Part shown: piece by piece, positions 52,161 to 61,199 of the stretch
How the letters are laid out: each line of letters starts with the position of its first letter
How positions within the stretch are numbered: the first letter of the stretch is position 1
Source of the DNA: Acidobacteriota bacterium
GTDB lineage: Bacteria > Acidobacteriota > Blastocatellia > Pyrinomonadales > Pyrinomonadaceae
Assembly (NCBI GenBank): GCA_016713675.1
Contig: JADJOS010000004.1
Coordinates: 496,001-560,000, forward strand
Direction of reading: 5' to 3'
Length of the DNA stretch: 64,000 nt
The notes under the pieces: generated by a model
What the model was told of the DNA's origin: nothing
The model's database searches: none
What the model saw: only the letters and a program-made list of their open reading frames with translations
Position numbers and translations under genes: made by a program

Positions 52161-54062
52161 TCAGTACCCAACCGACTTGTAGATAGAACGCATCAGATCA
52201 CTCTGCTCGCCGCTATCGTCGGGAATGTCATTAGGCTCATCGTCTTCGAACTCTTCGTCATCGTTCGCGAAGCCATCACCTTCATCGTCGTGTTTTACGC
52301 CAATCTTATCGCCGCCGGCCCAGCGGCCGAGCTCGATCTCATAAGCGTCGGTACCGCCATCTCCGGCACCGACATCGTTAAGAGAAATACTGTCAGTCTT
52401 GCCGTTCGCATCGAACTGCTCGATATCCACATCGTATCCTTCGTCTCCGTCAATATTATCTCTGATCTGCAGATCGTCGGAGTCGGTAAAATCGATCGAG
52501 ATCGACGGAAGATCCTTTTCGCGTTTTGATACGAGGCCGCCGCCCGCAGATTTAACACTTCCGGCGGCTTTAGACCGGCTGGGCTTTATTTCTGCCTTGA
52601 AGCTCTTTTTCGGGGTGTCAACCGAATAGAATACCTCCGGCATTTCACCGTCCTTAGACATTTCCATCGAGATCTTTTCGCCGTCTGACGAAAATGCGGC
52701 AACTAGGAATTCACCCGGATCGAGCATGATGCCATCGAGCCCGACGCTAAAGCCGGGGCCGGTGAACACAAAATCCATCACGCTTTCCTCTTCGAGATTA
52801 TCGCCTGAAAAGACAACTGTATAGAACTTATCGCCGTTGGCGAACGGAACATTGTAATGCGGCATATCAAAGCCTTTCCCGCCAATGTTGTTCGTCTTTT
52901 TTGCTCCCGGGATCTCGTTAAAATAGGCATCTCTATCGGGATCGTACCCCAAGCGGCGTTCCTTTTCGTCAACGATCATCATGTCGCCGTCACCCGTCAG
53001 AAAGAAGTCGGCAAACCGGGGCCGTGCCGCCGGTGCAGCGACCGTGGTCACTGCGGGTTTCGGCGTTGCCGTCGGCTTCGTCGGTATCGGTGTCGGTTTT
53101 GCCGCAACCCCAGGCATGACGGTCTCGATGCCGCATCCGGTGGCTAGCTTGTCCGATTCGTCGAACGGTGCCGTGAAACAGCGTCCTTCGCGTTTAGTGG
53201 TCGGGACGATCTCGAGGGAGTTTGTTGTCTTATCGCCGGTGTAGGTGTCTGCTTTGGCGCCCGGATTGATCGCCGCAACATAGTTCCAGGTATTCTTTCC
53301 GCCTTTCTGAATCGTCAAGATCTTGGTCTCGCCGGGATCATTGTTGTCATAAACATGCACTTTGTAACTGCTGCCCGCGTCCTCAACGGCAAATGGCGTG
53401 ATGGCGTGGCCCTCTTCGCATTCTTCTCCGCTACGTTTACAGATCCCAAAGGTATAGGTCTCGTCGCCGGCATTCATTGACCGGATCAGTTCGTTGACGA
53501 TAGCGAGCGGACCCTTTCTTGACCACTCTTCGCCGAGTTCCTGCACCTCCGGAAGAGACTGTGTAGCCCAATAATAAGCAATGTAATTTGCGAGGAGCGG
53601 ATCGAGTTCGAGGTCGAAAGGCTTTTTCACGCCGAGCCTGAAATCCGACGCTCCCCGCTTGCCTTTGAAAGGCAACTGCTTATTAAACCGAAGACAGGCA
53701 ACGGCCATCCCTTCGCAGTGTCCGCTGCCCATCGATTCAAGTTCGCCGTCCATCCACTCGCGGGCCGAAGCCTTCATAACGCAATTGGCGGCGGTCGCTC
53801 CGGCATTTTTGCACACCGCCGCCGGACCGAACATTCGCACCATATCGGCAGCATTCATGTCCTTGCTTCCGTCGTGTTCTTTGGATGTATAGTTTTCGAA
53901 CCCGAACCCGTCGAATTTGGGGGTAAAGTTAAGCGACGCGACAATATTGGGCCCCGATTGTGCATTTGCCTGCGAAACAAAGGTGATCGGAAATAGAAAA
54001 ACACTTGCAGCAAGGGCGGAAACGAATGCTCTCTTAATGTAACGAGTGATGACGTTGGGCAT
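52161..54062 (-). CDS. secreted protein with transglutaminase-like Cys-His-Asp triad and acidic tail
   Basis: About 633 residues from the ATG at 54062 (AAGGAG upstream); a longer frame to 54149 adds no signal. The signal peptide ends SQANAQ. Domain 1 (to about residue 310) has GHCEGMAVA, fitting the G-x-C-x-x-x-A of transglutaminase/papain folds. GHAITPFAV and VHVYDNNDPGE follow as His and Asp/Asn positions. A Thr/Pro/Lys linker leads to a beta-rich domain with Asp/Gly-rich loops, and the last 100 residues are Asp/Glu-rich, suggestive of calcium binding. Six bases upstream of the M60 peptidase gene, so the two are probably co-expressed. Activity is inferred only from the triad. Confidence 0.75.
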   Translation of the reverse strand: MPNVITRYIKRAFVSALAASVFLFPITFVSQANAQSGPNIVASLNFTPKFDGFGFENYTSKEHDGSKDMNAADMVRMFGPAAVCKNAGATAANCVMKASAREWMDGELESMGSGHCEGMAVACLRFNKQLPFKGKRGASDFRLGVKKPFDLELDPLLANYIAYYWATQSLPEVQELGEEWSRKGPLAIVNELIRSMNAGDETYTFGICKRSGEECEEGHAITPFAVEDAGSSYKVHVYDNNDPGETKILTIQKGGKNTWNYVAAINPGAKADTYTGDKTTNSLEIVPTTKREGRCFTAPFDESDKLATGCGIETVMPGVAAKPTPIPTKPTATPKPAVTTVAAPAARPRFADFFLTGDGDMMIVDEKERRLGYDPDRDAYFNEIPGAKKTNNIGGKGFDMPHYNVPFANGDKFYTVVFSGDNLEEESVMDFVFTGPGFSVGLDGIMLDPGEFLVAAFSSDGEKISMEMSKDGEMPEVFYSVDTPKKSFKAEIKPSRSKAAGSVKSAGGGLVSKREKDLPSISIDFTDSDDLQIRDNIDGDEGYDVDIEQFDANGKTDSISLNDVGAGDGGTDAYEIELGRWAGGDKIGVKHDDEGDGFANDDEEFEDDEPNDIPDDSGEQSDLMRSIYKSVGY

Positions 54063-54228
54063 TTGGAGTTCTCCTTTTTGGGATCTCTGAAAAGTAAAGC
54101 TGCGAGTTCGGATGCCGATAATATGCACTTCCTTTGCCCTAAAAGTCAACCGTAGCCACTTTGCATTTTCACGTCAATACGGTGACAATAAGGCAGTTTT
54201 TCTAAATTGAACCTCGGAGGGATTTGGC

Positions 54229-54888
54229 GTGAAAACAATTCTTACATTAGGACTTATCTCGTTTGCACTGACTTTTTGCGGGCTTGGGGACAGATTGAAA
54301 CAACTTACCGGCTCGCCCGGATCGAACTCGAACACTTCTAGCTCGAATTCCGGCACGAATTCCGCGGCAAATCCGCCGAACAGTTCGTCCGTCCCAAGCG
54401 CCGAAAAGCCTAAGCTCACCGCCGAACAGCAAACCATTCTCGACACAGGCATCGAGGCAAAATGGGACGATCAGGGCATTTCGTGGCGGCTGCCGATGGG
54501 CTGGTCTAAGATGGATGTAAAGAAAGAATCGTTCAACTATAAGTCGGGCGACAATGCTTTTCTACTGGTAAATATCTCCGTCATGCCCGACACGTTCCCG
54601 ATGGACGTTAGCCTCAAGGCATATTACGATCAGGCGATGCAGCAGTTGAAGAACGGCAAATACGAGTCAGTGAGAATGCTCGAGATCGACGGCATCCAGG
54701 GCGTTGAGTTTACCGAAGCCCCGCCCGAAGGAAAGGACGACCCTCGGCGTCACCAATGGATCGCATACCGGACCTACCTGGGACAGAAACAGATGCTCAA
54801 CGTTATGACATCGACCAAGGGAACGAATTTCGAAAAACACAAGGACGATTTCCCGGCGATACTCTATTCGATGAAACTCGTGAAGTGA
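54229..54888 (+). CDS. hypothetical exported (possible lipo-) protein
   Basis: 219 residues from a GTG start, selected by GGAGGG seven bases upstream. Residues 1-17 are hydrophobic and end LTFC, a weak lipobox. A Ser/Asn/Pro-rich linker runs to about residue 60. The remainder looks like a small alpha/beta domain (ISWRLPMGWSKMDVKKESF, PMDVSLKAYYDQAMQQLKNG). No family that I can name. Divergent from the 52161-54062 gene. Confidence 0.68.
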   Translation: MKTILTLGLISFALTFCGLGDRLKQLTGSPGSNSNTSSSNSGTNSAANPPNSSSVPSAEKPKLTAEQQTILDTGIEAKWDDQGISWRLPMGWSKMDVKKESFNYKSGDNAFLLVNISVMPDTFPMDVSLKAYYDQAMQQLKNGKYESVRMLEIDGIQGVEFTEAPPEGKDDPRRHQWIAYRTYLGQKQMLNVMTSTKGTNFEKHKDDFPAILYSMKLVK

Positions 54889-55509
54889 TCAATCGTGCAG
54901 CGTCGGAGAATCAGCATGAGGTACGAAGCATTTCCTGCATCGTGCCTCATATTTGTCTGCAGCACCGACCTCTACCCTTGCCTCGGACTCGACCGTACGC
55001 TGCGAATAATTGGCTGTGCCGCCGCATTTTACGCAGATGGCGTGGGTCTTTGTAATGAACTCAGCGACTGACAGCAACTGCGGCATCGGTTCGAACGGCC
55101 GTCCGGTATAATCCTGATCGAGGCCGGCGACGATCACACGTTTTCCGATCTCGGCCAGACGATTGACGGCGGCGATGATCTCCATGTCGAAGAACTGCCC
55201 TTCGTCGATCCCAACGACCTGCGTGTCGTCTGCGATCTGACTCATCATCTCGGCTGTTGACGCAACCGGTGTTGAATCGTGTTTCTGGCCGGAGTGCGAT
55301 GCGATGTGCTCGATCGAGTATCGGGCGTCGATCTGCGGTTTGAATACTTGTACCTTTTGCCGTGCGATGCGGGCACGATTCAATCGGCGGATGAGTTCTT
55401 CGGACTTGCCCGAGAACATCGAACCGGCGATGACCTCGACCCAGCCGGTGCCATTTTGACGCGACTTTCGGCGTTCTTCCGTATTGTCGAACGCAAATTC
55501 TTCAACCAT
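54889..55509 (-). CDS. tdk: thymidine kinase
   Basis: 206 residues, type II thymidine kinase. P-loop GSMFSGKSEELIRR, the DEGQFF motif (with catalytic Glu), lasso region with TAFVTKTHAICVKCGG-like zinc Cys pair (CVKCGGTAN) and CRKCF near the end. It phosphorylates thymidine to dTMP in nucleotide salvage. AAAGGA precedes the ATG. Its stop abuts the stop of the convergent gene without spacer. Works in the same salvage network as deoB at 5217. Confidence 0.95.
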   Translation of the reverse strand: MVEEFAFDNTEERRKSRQNGTGWVEVIAGSMFSGKSEELIRRLNRARIARQKVQVFKPQIDARYSIEHIASHSGQKHDSTPVASTAEMMSQIADDTQVVGIDEGQFFDMEIIAAVNRLAEIGKRVIVAGLDQDYTGRPFEPMPQLLSVAEFITKTHAICVKCGGTANYSQRTVESEARVEVGAADKYEARCRKCFVPHADSPTLHD

Positions 55510-55602
55510 AAATTCCTTTCATTACTTACGCGGAAAGACAATTATAGGAAAAATCCTGCGAAGTTGAAATGTGCCGAATACGGAATGTTGATCGTCAAAT
55601 AA

Positions 55603-57144
55603 CTAGGCCATTCGAAGGTCGCTGCCGGTCATTTCGGCCGGCTTTTCAATGTTCAATATACCAAGGATCGTCGGGGCGATATCAGAAAGCGAACCGTCGT
55701 CACGAAGTCTCATCCCGTTCGCAGCGTCCGAAACGAAATGGAAAGGAACAGGATTGGGCGTCGTCGTATAATTCGGCTCGCCGGTATCGGCCTGCGACAT
55801 TTCTTCGCAGCCGCCATGTGATGAGGTGATGAGTGCAATACCGCCCGCCTCGCGGATCTTATCGACGATCCCGCCAAGACACGTATCAACAAACTGCACG
55901 GCTTCGACAGTACGTCGGATCATTCCCGTTTCCGCAGCCAGATCGGCGGCCGGCAAATTCACCACGAACACTCCGTCGCCATTCGCCTCGATGCTTCGCA
56001 GTACCCTGTCGGTGATCTTGAAACTCTGTGCCTCGGGCCGATTTTCCGCGGTTTCAGTACGCGGCGTCGGCAATAGGATGTGCTGTTCGTTCTGCTGTTG
56101 GATGTCATCGCCGCCGTTGAAATAATAGGTGAGGTGCGGAAGCCGTTCGGTCTGGGTTATCTTCAGATTCGGCACTCCGGCGTCAGCCAGCACTTCGCTC
56201 AGCACATTCGTATTGGAGTCGGCTCGAAATGCGACCGGCAAATTGAAACTCCGGTCGTACTCGGTCAAACAGACCGTTTCCACGACCGGCTTTGCGAGTC
56301 CGGCAGCGTCCGGCACCGAGATCGAACGCACTAGTTGGCGTATCGCCTCGGGGCGGTGATTGAAAAATATAACAGTGTCGCCGGTCTTGATAGTGGCGAC
56401 CGGAACTCCGGACGAGCGTTCGACAACAACAGGAGCGACGAATTCGTCAGCGATGCCGCGCAAAAATGAATTGCGGATCGCCGTCATCGCGTCATTTGTG
56501 CGTTCGCCCTCGGCATGCACGAGCATAGTGTAAGCTCGGGCTGTTCGTTCCCAATTGCCCAGAGAGTCCATTCCAAAATACCGGCCGCACATCGTCGCGA
56601 TGCGGCCGATGCCGATATCTGCGAGTTTTATCTCGAGAGCCTCAACATAAATGTCTGCCGTCCGTGTCGGCACGTCGACACCGTCGAGGATCGCGTGAAT
56701 GAACACATCTTCGAGCCCTGTGCTCTTTGCCATTCTGACCAAAGCAAACAGGCTGTCGGTCGAAGAATGTACACCGCCGTCACTCAAAAGGCCGATAAGG
56801 TGAACATTTCGCCCGTTGTCACGAGCCGTTTCGAATGCCGAACGCAGTATCTCATTTTCGGCAAATTCGCCGGACCTGATCGATATTTCTATCCTATCGC
56901 CCTCCGACTGTGCCGCCCGTCCCGCGCCAATGTTAAGGTGCCCGACTTCGGCATTGCCGTTGGCGTCCGGCGATTGACCGACGCGGGAACCGGCGGCCAC
57001 CAATGTCGTCGAAGGAAACTCGCGGCAGATCGCATCGTAATTTGGTGTGTGTGCGAGAGCGATCGCGTTTCCCTCCGTCCGCTCGGAATGTCCCCAGCCG
57101 TCGAGTATTATCAGCGCGATCGGTTTGTGTAACGGAGGTGTCAT
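55603..57144 (-). CDS. 2,3-bisphosphoglycerate-independent phosphoglycerate mutase homologue lacking catalytic residues
   Basis: 513 residues, full-length GpmI fold (LIILDGWG; GAGR; C-terminal TSSHGG region). Compared with E. coli GpmI, the nucleophile Ser is Ala65 (GNAEVGH), His of the metal site is Glu405 (ADLAAETG), Asp of DHGN is Ser442 (TSSHGG), and the late His is Thr461. The substrate Lys is replaced (TERLPHLT), and two Arg are lost (DGVDVP, NHRPEA). Asp15, Asp401, His443 and His in IHAILDG are kept. Such a protein should not catalyse the mutase reaction. The reading frame is intact, so selection on another role, such as binding or regulation, is likely. It lies among tdk and eno but is not in one operon with them. 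Confidence 0.88.
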   Translation of the reverse strand: MTPPLHKPIALIILDGWGHSERTEGNAIALAHTPNYDAICREFPSTTLVAAGSRVGQSPDANGNAEVGHLNIGAGRAAQSEGDRIEISIRSGEFAENEILRSAFETARDNGRNVHLIGLLSDGGVHSSTDSLFALVRMAKSTGLEDVFIHAILDGVDVPTRTADIYVEALEIKLADIGIGRIATMCGRYFGMDSLGNWERTARAYTMLVHAEGERTNDAMTAIRNSFLRGIADEFVAPVVVERSSGVPVATIKTGDTVIFFNHRPEAIRQLVRSISVPDAAGLAKPVVETVCLTEYDRSFNLPVAFRADSNTNVLSEVLADAGVPNLKITQTERLPHLTYYFNGGDDIQQQNEQHILLPTPRTETAENRPEAQSFKITDRVLRSIEANGDGVFVVNLPAADLAAETGMIRRTVEAVQFVDTCLGGIVDKIREAGGIALITSSHGGCEEMSQADTGEPNYTTTPNPVPFHFVSDAANGMRLRDDGSLSDIAPTILGILNIEKPAEMTGSDLRMA

Positions 57145-57229
57145 CGAGATCGATAAGAAAAAGAAAGGCTCTAAACAGGTCCAAACTATGATTATAGCGG
57201 AAAGCGATAGGAGTTAGGCAAGATAAATA

Positions 57230-57661
57230 TCAATATGCGTTGGGAGCCGGTCGTTCCATCCAGCGTTCGGGGTGAACGAGTTCGTGAAATCCGTATTTTT
57301 CATAGAGGCCGTGAGCATCGCGTGTCGCCAGCACCCAACGACGCAGGCCTTGCAGTTCCGGATGTGAAATGATCGTCTCCATCAGCCATTTACTCAAACT
57401 GCGGCCGCGAAACTCGTCGAGCACATACACGTCGCCAATATACGCAAACGTCGCCCGGTCGCTGACAACACGAGCAAATCCTATCTGCCGCTCGCCGTGA
57501 AAAAGCCCAAAGCAGATCGAATTCGCGATCGCCGTCTCGGTCTGTTCCCGCGTCCGCGTTTTTGCCCAGTAAGAGTCGTTCCCCAGAAACGACTGTATTG
57601 CATCGACATCCAACCGCTCGTTTGCGGTGTCTATCGTAAATTCGCCTTTGGTCCAATCCAT
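57230..57661 (-). CDS. GNAT family N-acetyltransferase
   Basis: About 143 residues from the ATG at 57661 (an in-frame TTG at 57673 is possible). The GNAT core is FGLFHGERQIGFARVVSD, FAYIGDVYVLDEFRGRSLSKWL with the acetyl-CoA loop (R-G-R-S) and GLYEKYGFHEL. Substrate unknown; small-molecule or amino-acid acceptors are usual in this compact subgroup. It follows the P-loop kinase gene closely on the same strand. Confidence 0.88.
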   Translation of the reverse strand: MDWTKGEFTIDTANERLDVDAIQSFLGNDSYWAKTRTREQTETAIANSICFGLFHGERQIGFARVVSDRATFAYIGDVYVLDEFRGRSLSKWLMETIISHPELQGLRRWVLATRDAHGLYEKYGFHELVHPERWMERPAPNAY

Positions 57662-57673
57662 ATGAACACTCAA

Positions 57674-58177
57674 CTAGATACAAAGTTTGAGAAACTCTTC
57701 GACCTCGCGGTCCGAGCGTAGAATTACAATTTCCTTATTTGGAAAATGTTCAAACTCGGCCAAGATACCGGGCTTTTTCTTTTTGGGAAAATTCCAAACC
57801 CAGAGTAGAAATTTCAGATCTATTTTCTCCGGACAGCCGACGGCCATCTCGGGACGATTTCGGCCTCGGTATTTCCATCTTCGTTTCAGTACACGGAAAG
57901 TACATGTTGACCGCGGCAGGTCTAACAAAATTACCGTGTCGCACGCCTTTACGCGTATCGTGCGTGTGCCGCCGAAATTGCCGTCCATTATCCACGAATC
58001 CCGTTTTACAAGACTTTCGATCTTCGCCGCCCATTCTGCTTTTGCCGGTTCGACCCAATTAGGCTGCCAATATAGCTGGTCGAGGTGGATCACCTCGATT
58101 CCAAGTGCGTCACCAAGACGCTTCGAGAACGTCGATTTTCCAGCCCCTCCCGAACCGATGACGATCACCCTTTTCAT
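57674..58177 (-). CDS. P-loop kinase-like NTPase (FlaR/adenylate-kinase-related)
   Basis: 167 residues from the ATG at 58177. Walker A VIGSGGAGKSTFSKRL near the N-terminus, then HLDQLYWQPNW and WIMDGNFGGTRTIR, typical of the group annotated as topology modulation protein or AAA kinase-like. The start overlaps the stop of the upstream HEAT-type gene by one base (TAATG), so translation is coupled. A longer frame to 58318 is rejected because it overlaps that gene. Substrate unknown; it could phosphorylate a small metabolite. Confidence 0.82.
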   Translation of the reverse strand: MKRVIVIGSGGAGKSTFSKRLGDALGIEVIHLDQLYWQPNWVEPAKAEWAAKIESLVKRDSWIMDGNFGGTRTIRVKACDTVILLDLPRSTCTFRVLKRRWKYRGRNRPEMAVGCPEKIDLKFLLWVWNFPKKKKPGILAEFEHFPNKEIVILRSDREVEEFLKLCI

Positions 58178-58683
58178 TACGATTCCGTTAAACGGCGGGC
58201 ACGGACACGGAGGCCGGCCGTCATGCTTGCCGAGTGTTGGTCGACAACCAGCCGAAGTTCGTTCAGCAGTTCCGGGCTCCCCGCCGCCAAACGAGCCGCG
58301 ACGGTCATCGAGAAACATCGAACCGCGACCGGCTCCGACGGGTCGTCAACCAACGCGAGACAGGCGTCGAAGGCACGGCCTTGATATCGCTTCGGGATCT
58401 CAACGAACTGCAGCATTCTAGCCACATTTCGGCGAACTGCGACATGGGCGTCGTCGCGTTCGAGTTGGTTGATAAGTTTACCGAAATAGGGCTTTACGAG
58501 CTCTGGATGCAGCTCGGCACAATAACTCACCGCCCACGCCGCCCGCTGCGAGAGCCGATACGTGTCGCTGAGGAAGAGCCGCATCAACTCACCAAAACGC
58601 TCCGTATCGCCGCCGACATATTCAACGATCTTCATCGTCTGAGTCTTGGAATGTTCGGCAAGCAATGCCTCGCGAATGTTCAT
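58177..58683 (-). CDS. HEAT-repeat-like hypothetical protein
   Basis: 168 residues. All-helical with repeating patterns (RAAWAVSYCAELHPELVKPY, AVRRNVARMLQFVEIP, AVAVRCFSMTVAARLAAGSP-type), suggesting HEAT repeats, without a recognised family. ATG at 58683 and a GTG at 58704 are both possible starts; no ribosome site decides between them. It is the first gene of a short operon with the P-loop kinase and the GNAT gene. Confidence 0.7.
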   Translation of the reverse strand: MNIREALLAEHSKTQTMKIVEYVGGDTERFGELMRLFLSDTYRLSQRAAWAVSYCAELHPELVKPYFGKLINQLERDDAHVAVRRNVARMLQFVEIPKRYQGRAFDACLALVDDPSEPVAVRCFSMTVAARLAAGSPELLNELRLVVDQHSASMTAGLRVRARRLTES

Positions 58684-58700
58684 GTACTCAGGAAAATGGA

Positions 58701-58740
58701 ACACGGATTGAACGGATTAGGCGGATTAACGCGGATAAAT
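58701..58740. repeat. CGGATT array with 9-11-bp period
   Basis: GGATT or GGATA occurs four times (ACACGGATT, AACGGATT, GGCGGATT, CGCGGATA) with about a 10-bp spacing, in the spacer between eno and the HEAT-type gene. The pattern resembles the CACGAAT array at 6405 in period and location. Confidence 0.55.
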
Positions 58741-58801
58741 ACGAAACTAAAGAGATCTATTCGTTGTAGTCCGCCCGATCCGCCGGATCCGCGATCGGTT
58801 C

Positions 58802-60088
58802 CTACTTAATTTGATAAAACGCCTTGCGGCCCGGATATCTCGCCGAATCGCCGAGGTCTTCTTCGATGCGGAGGAGTTGGTTGTATTTGGCGATGCGGTC
58901 GGAGCGACAGAGGCTGCCGGTTTTGATCTGGCCGGCATTTGTGGCAACGGCGAGGTCGGCGATGAAGCTGTCTTCGGTCTCGCCCGAACGGTGCGAGATG
59001 ACGGCGGTCATGTTGTTCGTCTTCGCAAGTTCAATGGCATCAAGCGTTTCAGTAAGCGTGCCGATCTGATTTACCTTGATCAGGATCGAGTTTGCGGCCC
59101 CGGTGTCGATTCCCTTTTGCAGGAACTTGGTGTTGGTCACAAAGAGGTCGTCGCCGACGAGCTGCACTTTGTCGCCAACCTGTATGGTGAGGTTTCGCCA
59201 GCCGTCCCAATCGTTTTCGCCCATTCCGTCCTCGATCGAGATGATCGGATATTTCGAACACCAATCGGCCCAGTAATCCGCCATTTCATCGGACGTTAGT
59301 TCGCGCTTGTCACTCTTTTTAAAGATGTACTTGCCGTCTTTGAAAAATTCGCTTGCAGCGGGATCCAAGGCTATCATCACGTTCTCACCGGCCTTGTACC
59401 CGGCTTTGTCGATCGCTTCGAGGATGGTCTCGACCGCTTCGTCATTGGATTTGAGGTTCGGAGCAAACCCGCCTTCGTCACCGACAGAAGTCGAATAACC
59501 GCGCGATTTGAGCACGCCTTTGAGCGTGTGAAATATTTCGGCACCGGTCCGCAGGGCTTCCTTAAAGCTCTCCGCACCAACAGGCATCACCATAAATTCC
59601 TGAAATCGACGTTGTTATCCGCGTGAGCGCCGCCGTTGAGGATGTTCATCATCGGCACCGGCAGCGTTCTTAGCGTTGGCTCCGCCGATGTATCGATAAA
59701 GCGGCAATTCGAGAAACGCGGCCGCGGCCCTAGCCGTCGCCATCGAGACCGCCAGGATCGCGTTTGCTCCGAGATTGGACTTGTTGTCGGTGCCGTCGAG
59801 CTCGATCATTTTCTGATCGATCAGCGTCTGGTCGAGTACATCGAGCCCTTCGAGTTCGTATGTGATCTTTTCGTTGACATTTGCGACCGCTTTTTCGACA
59901 CCCTTCCCCAAATAGCGGTAATCGTCACCGTCACGCAGCTCGACCGCCTCATTTTCACCGGTCGATGCACCGCTCGGCACTGCGGCACGGCCCTGTGTGC
60001 CGTCCTCGAGAATCACCTCGGCCTCAATTGTCGGATTGCCGCGTGAATCAAGTATCTCGCGTGCCCATATCTGATCTATCAAACTCAT
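58802..60088 (-). CDS. eno: enolase, with two compensating frameshifts
   Basis: The N-terminal part from 60088 (LIDQIWAREILDSRGNPT, VPSGASTGENEAVELRDG) and the C-terminal part ending at 58802 (IALDPAASEFFKDGKY, ISIEDGMGENDWDGW, ISHRSGETEDSFIADLAV) together make a complete enolase of about 428 residues. An extra base at 59667-59668 and a missing base near 59602 shift the frame for about 65 bases; in the shifted frame the expected MMNILNGGAHADNN is present. Enolase converts 2-phosphoglycerate to phosphoenolpyruvate. AGGAGA precedes the ATG. Both indels lie in two-base runs and are probably assembly errors. Confidence 0.93.
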
Positions 60089-60116
60089 GAAAAATCTCCT
60101 AAATTAATATGAAAAA

Positions 60117-61130
60117 TTACTTTGTAAACATTATAAGGTCGTCAAGCGTTGCAAAATAAACTGACGTCCTAGTCTGCGCGATCGCTCCGCTCGAATAGCC
60201 GCTATCTAGCCGCGTCACTTCGCCGCCGTTCTTAGAAACGCGGCAAAGTGCTTCGGAATATATCGATTCTTCATCGAAGAAATAAATGTTCGCATCGTCT
60301 ACAACGATCGGCTTCGGAGAATACGATTTAACGATCGTCACGGCGTCGCCGCCGTTCTTTGAGATCTTCTTCAGAGCCCAACGCGAGTTCCCTTTTAAGC
60401 GGTGGGCAAAATACAGATCGTCTCCTGCCTGGCTAAGTTCGACGACACCTTCGTCATCGCCGCCCTGAAAAACGACCTGCAAGGCTCCGCCGGTCTTTGC
60501 CTGTTTTACGACGCTGTTGAAGGTCTTCCAATAGACGAATTTGTCGTCCACAACGACATTGCCCGGAACGTTCTGTTCATCGGCAAGTTTCTCAGACTTT
60601 CCGCCGCCCTTCGGTGCCCAAAGGACCGGTTTCGGCACCGCAGGCGAACCGCTCGAATAATAACCGTGATTTGTCCAGTAAATTCGCTCATTATCGATAG
60701 CCAGATCGATGCCGATCCCGACGTTTTCGGTCACGACGGTGTCCGCTGTTCCGCCCTCTCTGGCGATGCGCAGAATGCTGCCGCCGGCATTCCAATAGAG
60801 ATATTTCTCATCCGCGACGAGGCCGCCCTGCTCTGACTGCGGCATCCGTTTGCCGTCATCAAGGACACTAACTTCACCTGTCGCGAGATCGATCTTTCTT
60901 AGGCCGTTCGTGCCGGCGTTCGAGTCGGCAACCGTTCCGCCGATTATGACGTACGCGAACTTATCGTCAACGACGATGTTGGAGATATGCGATAGCCCCT
61001 TTTCTTTGCCGGCGATCTTCGTGCCCTTTGTCCATTCGGGTCCTGTTCCGATCTGGCTGCAGCCCGACACGGCGAATACAAGGCCAACGAGAGCGGTCAG
61101 CAAATTTCGACGGTTTTTCGAGAGTTTCAT
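60117..61130 (-). CDS. lipoprotein with beta-propeller repeats (DUF5050-like)
   Basis: About 337 residues from the ATG at 61130 (a TTG frame to 61166 is less likely). A lipobox ends AVSGC near residue 23. The remainder consists of repeated blocks of the type NIVVDDKFAYVIIGG, GLVADEKYLYWNAGG and NVVVDDKFVYWKTFN, a propeller in which each blade ends with an aromatic strand, resembling DUF5050. Surface or periplasmic binding protein; ligand unknown. It lies 28 bp past the eno start on the same strand, so eno may share its transcript. Confidence 0.8.
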   Translation of the reverse strand: MKLSKNRRNLLTALVGLVFAVSGCSQIGTGPEWTKGTKIAGKEKGLSHISNIVVDDKFAYVIIGGTVADSNAGTNGLRKIDLATGEVSVLDDGKRMPQSEQGGLVADEKYLYWNAGGSILRIAREGGTADTVVTENVGIGIDLAIDNERIYWTNHGYYSSGSPAVPKPVLWAPKGGGKSEKLADEQNVPGNVVVDDKFVYWKTFNSVVKQAKTGGALQVVFQGGDDEGVVELSQAGDDLYFAHRLKGNSRWALKKISKNGGDAVTIVKSYSPKPIVVDDANIYFFDEESIYSEALCRVSKNGGEVTRLDSGYSSGAIAQTRTSVYFATLDDLIMFTK

Positions 61131-61199
61131 CAAGTTTTTTACACAGGTTCGGGGCACGAAAGACAAATTTATCGCGAAAATACCGAAAAAACAAAGTTG

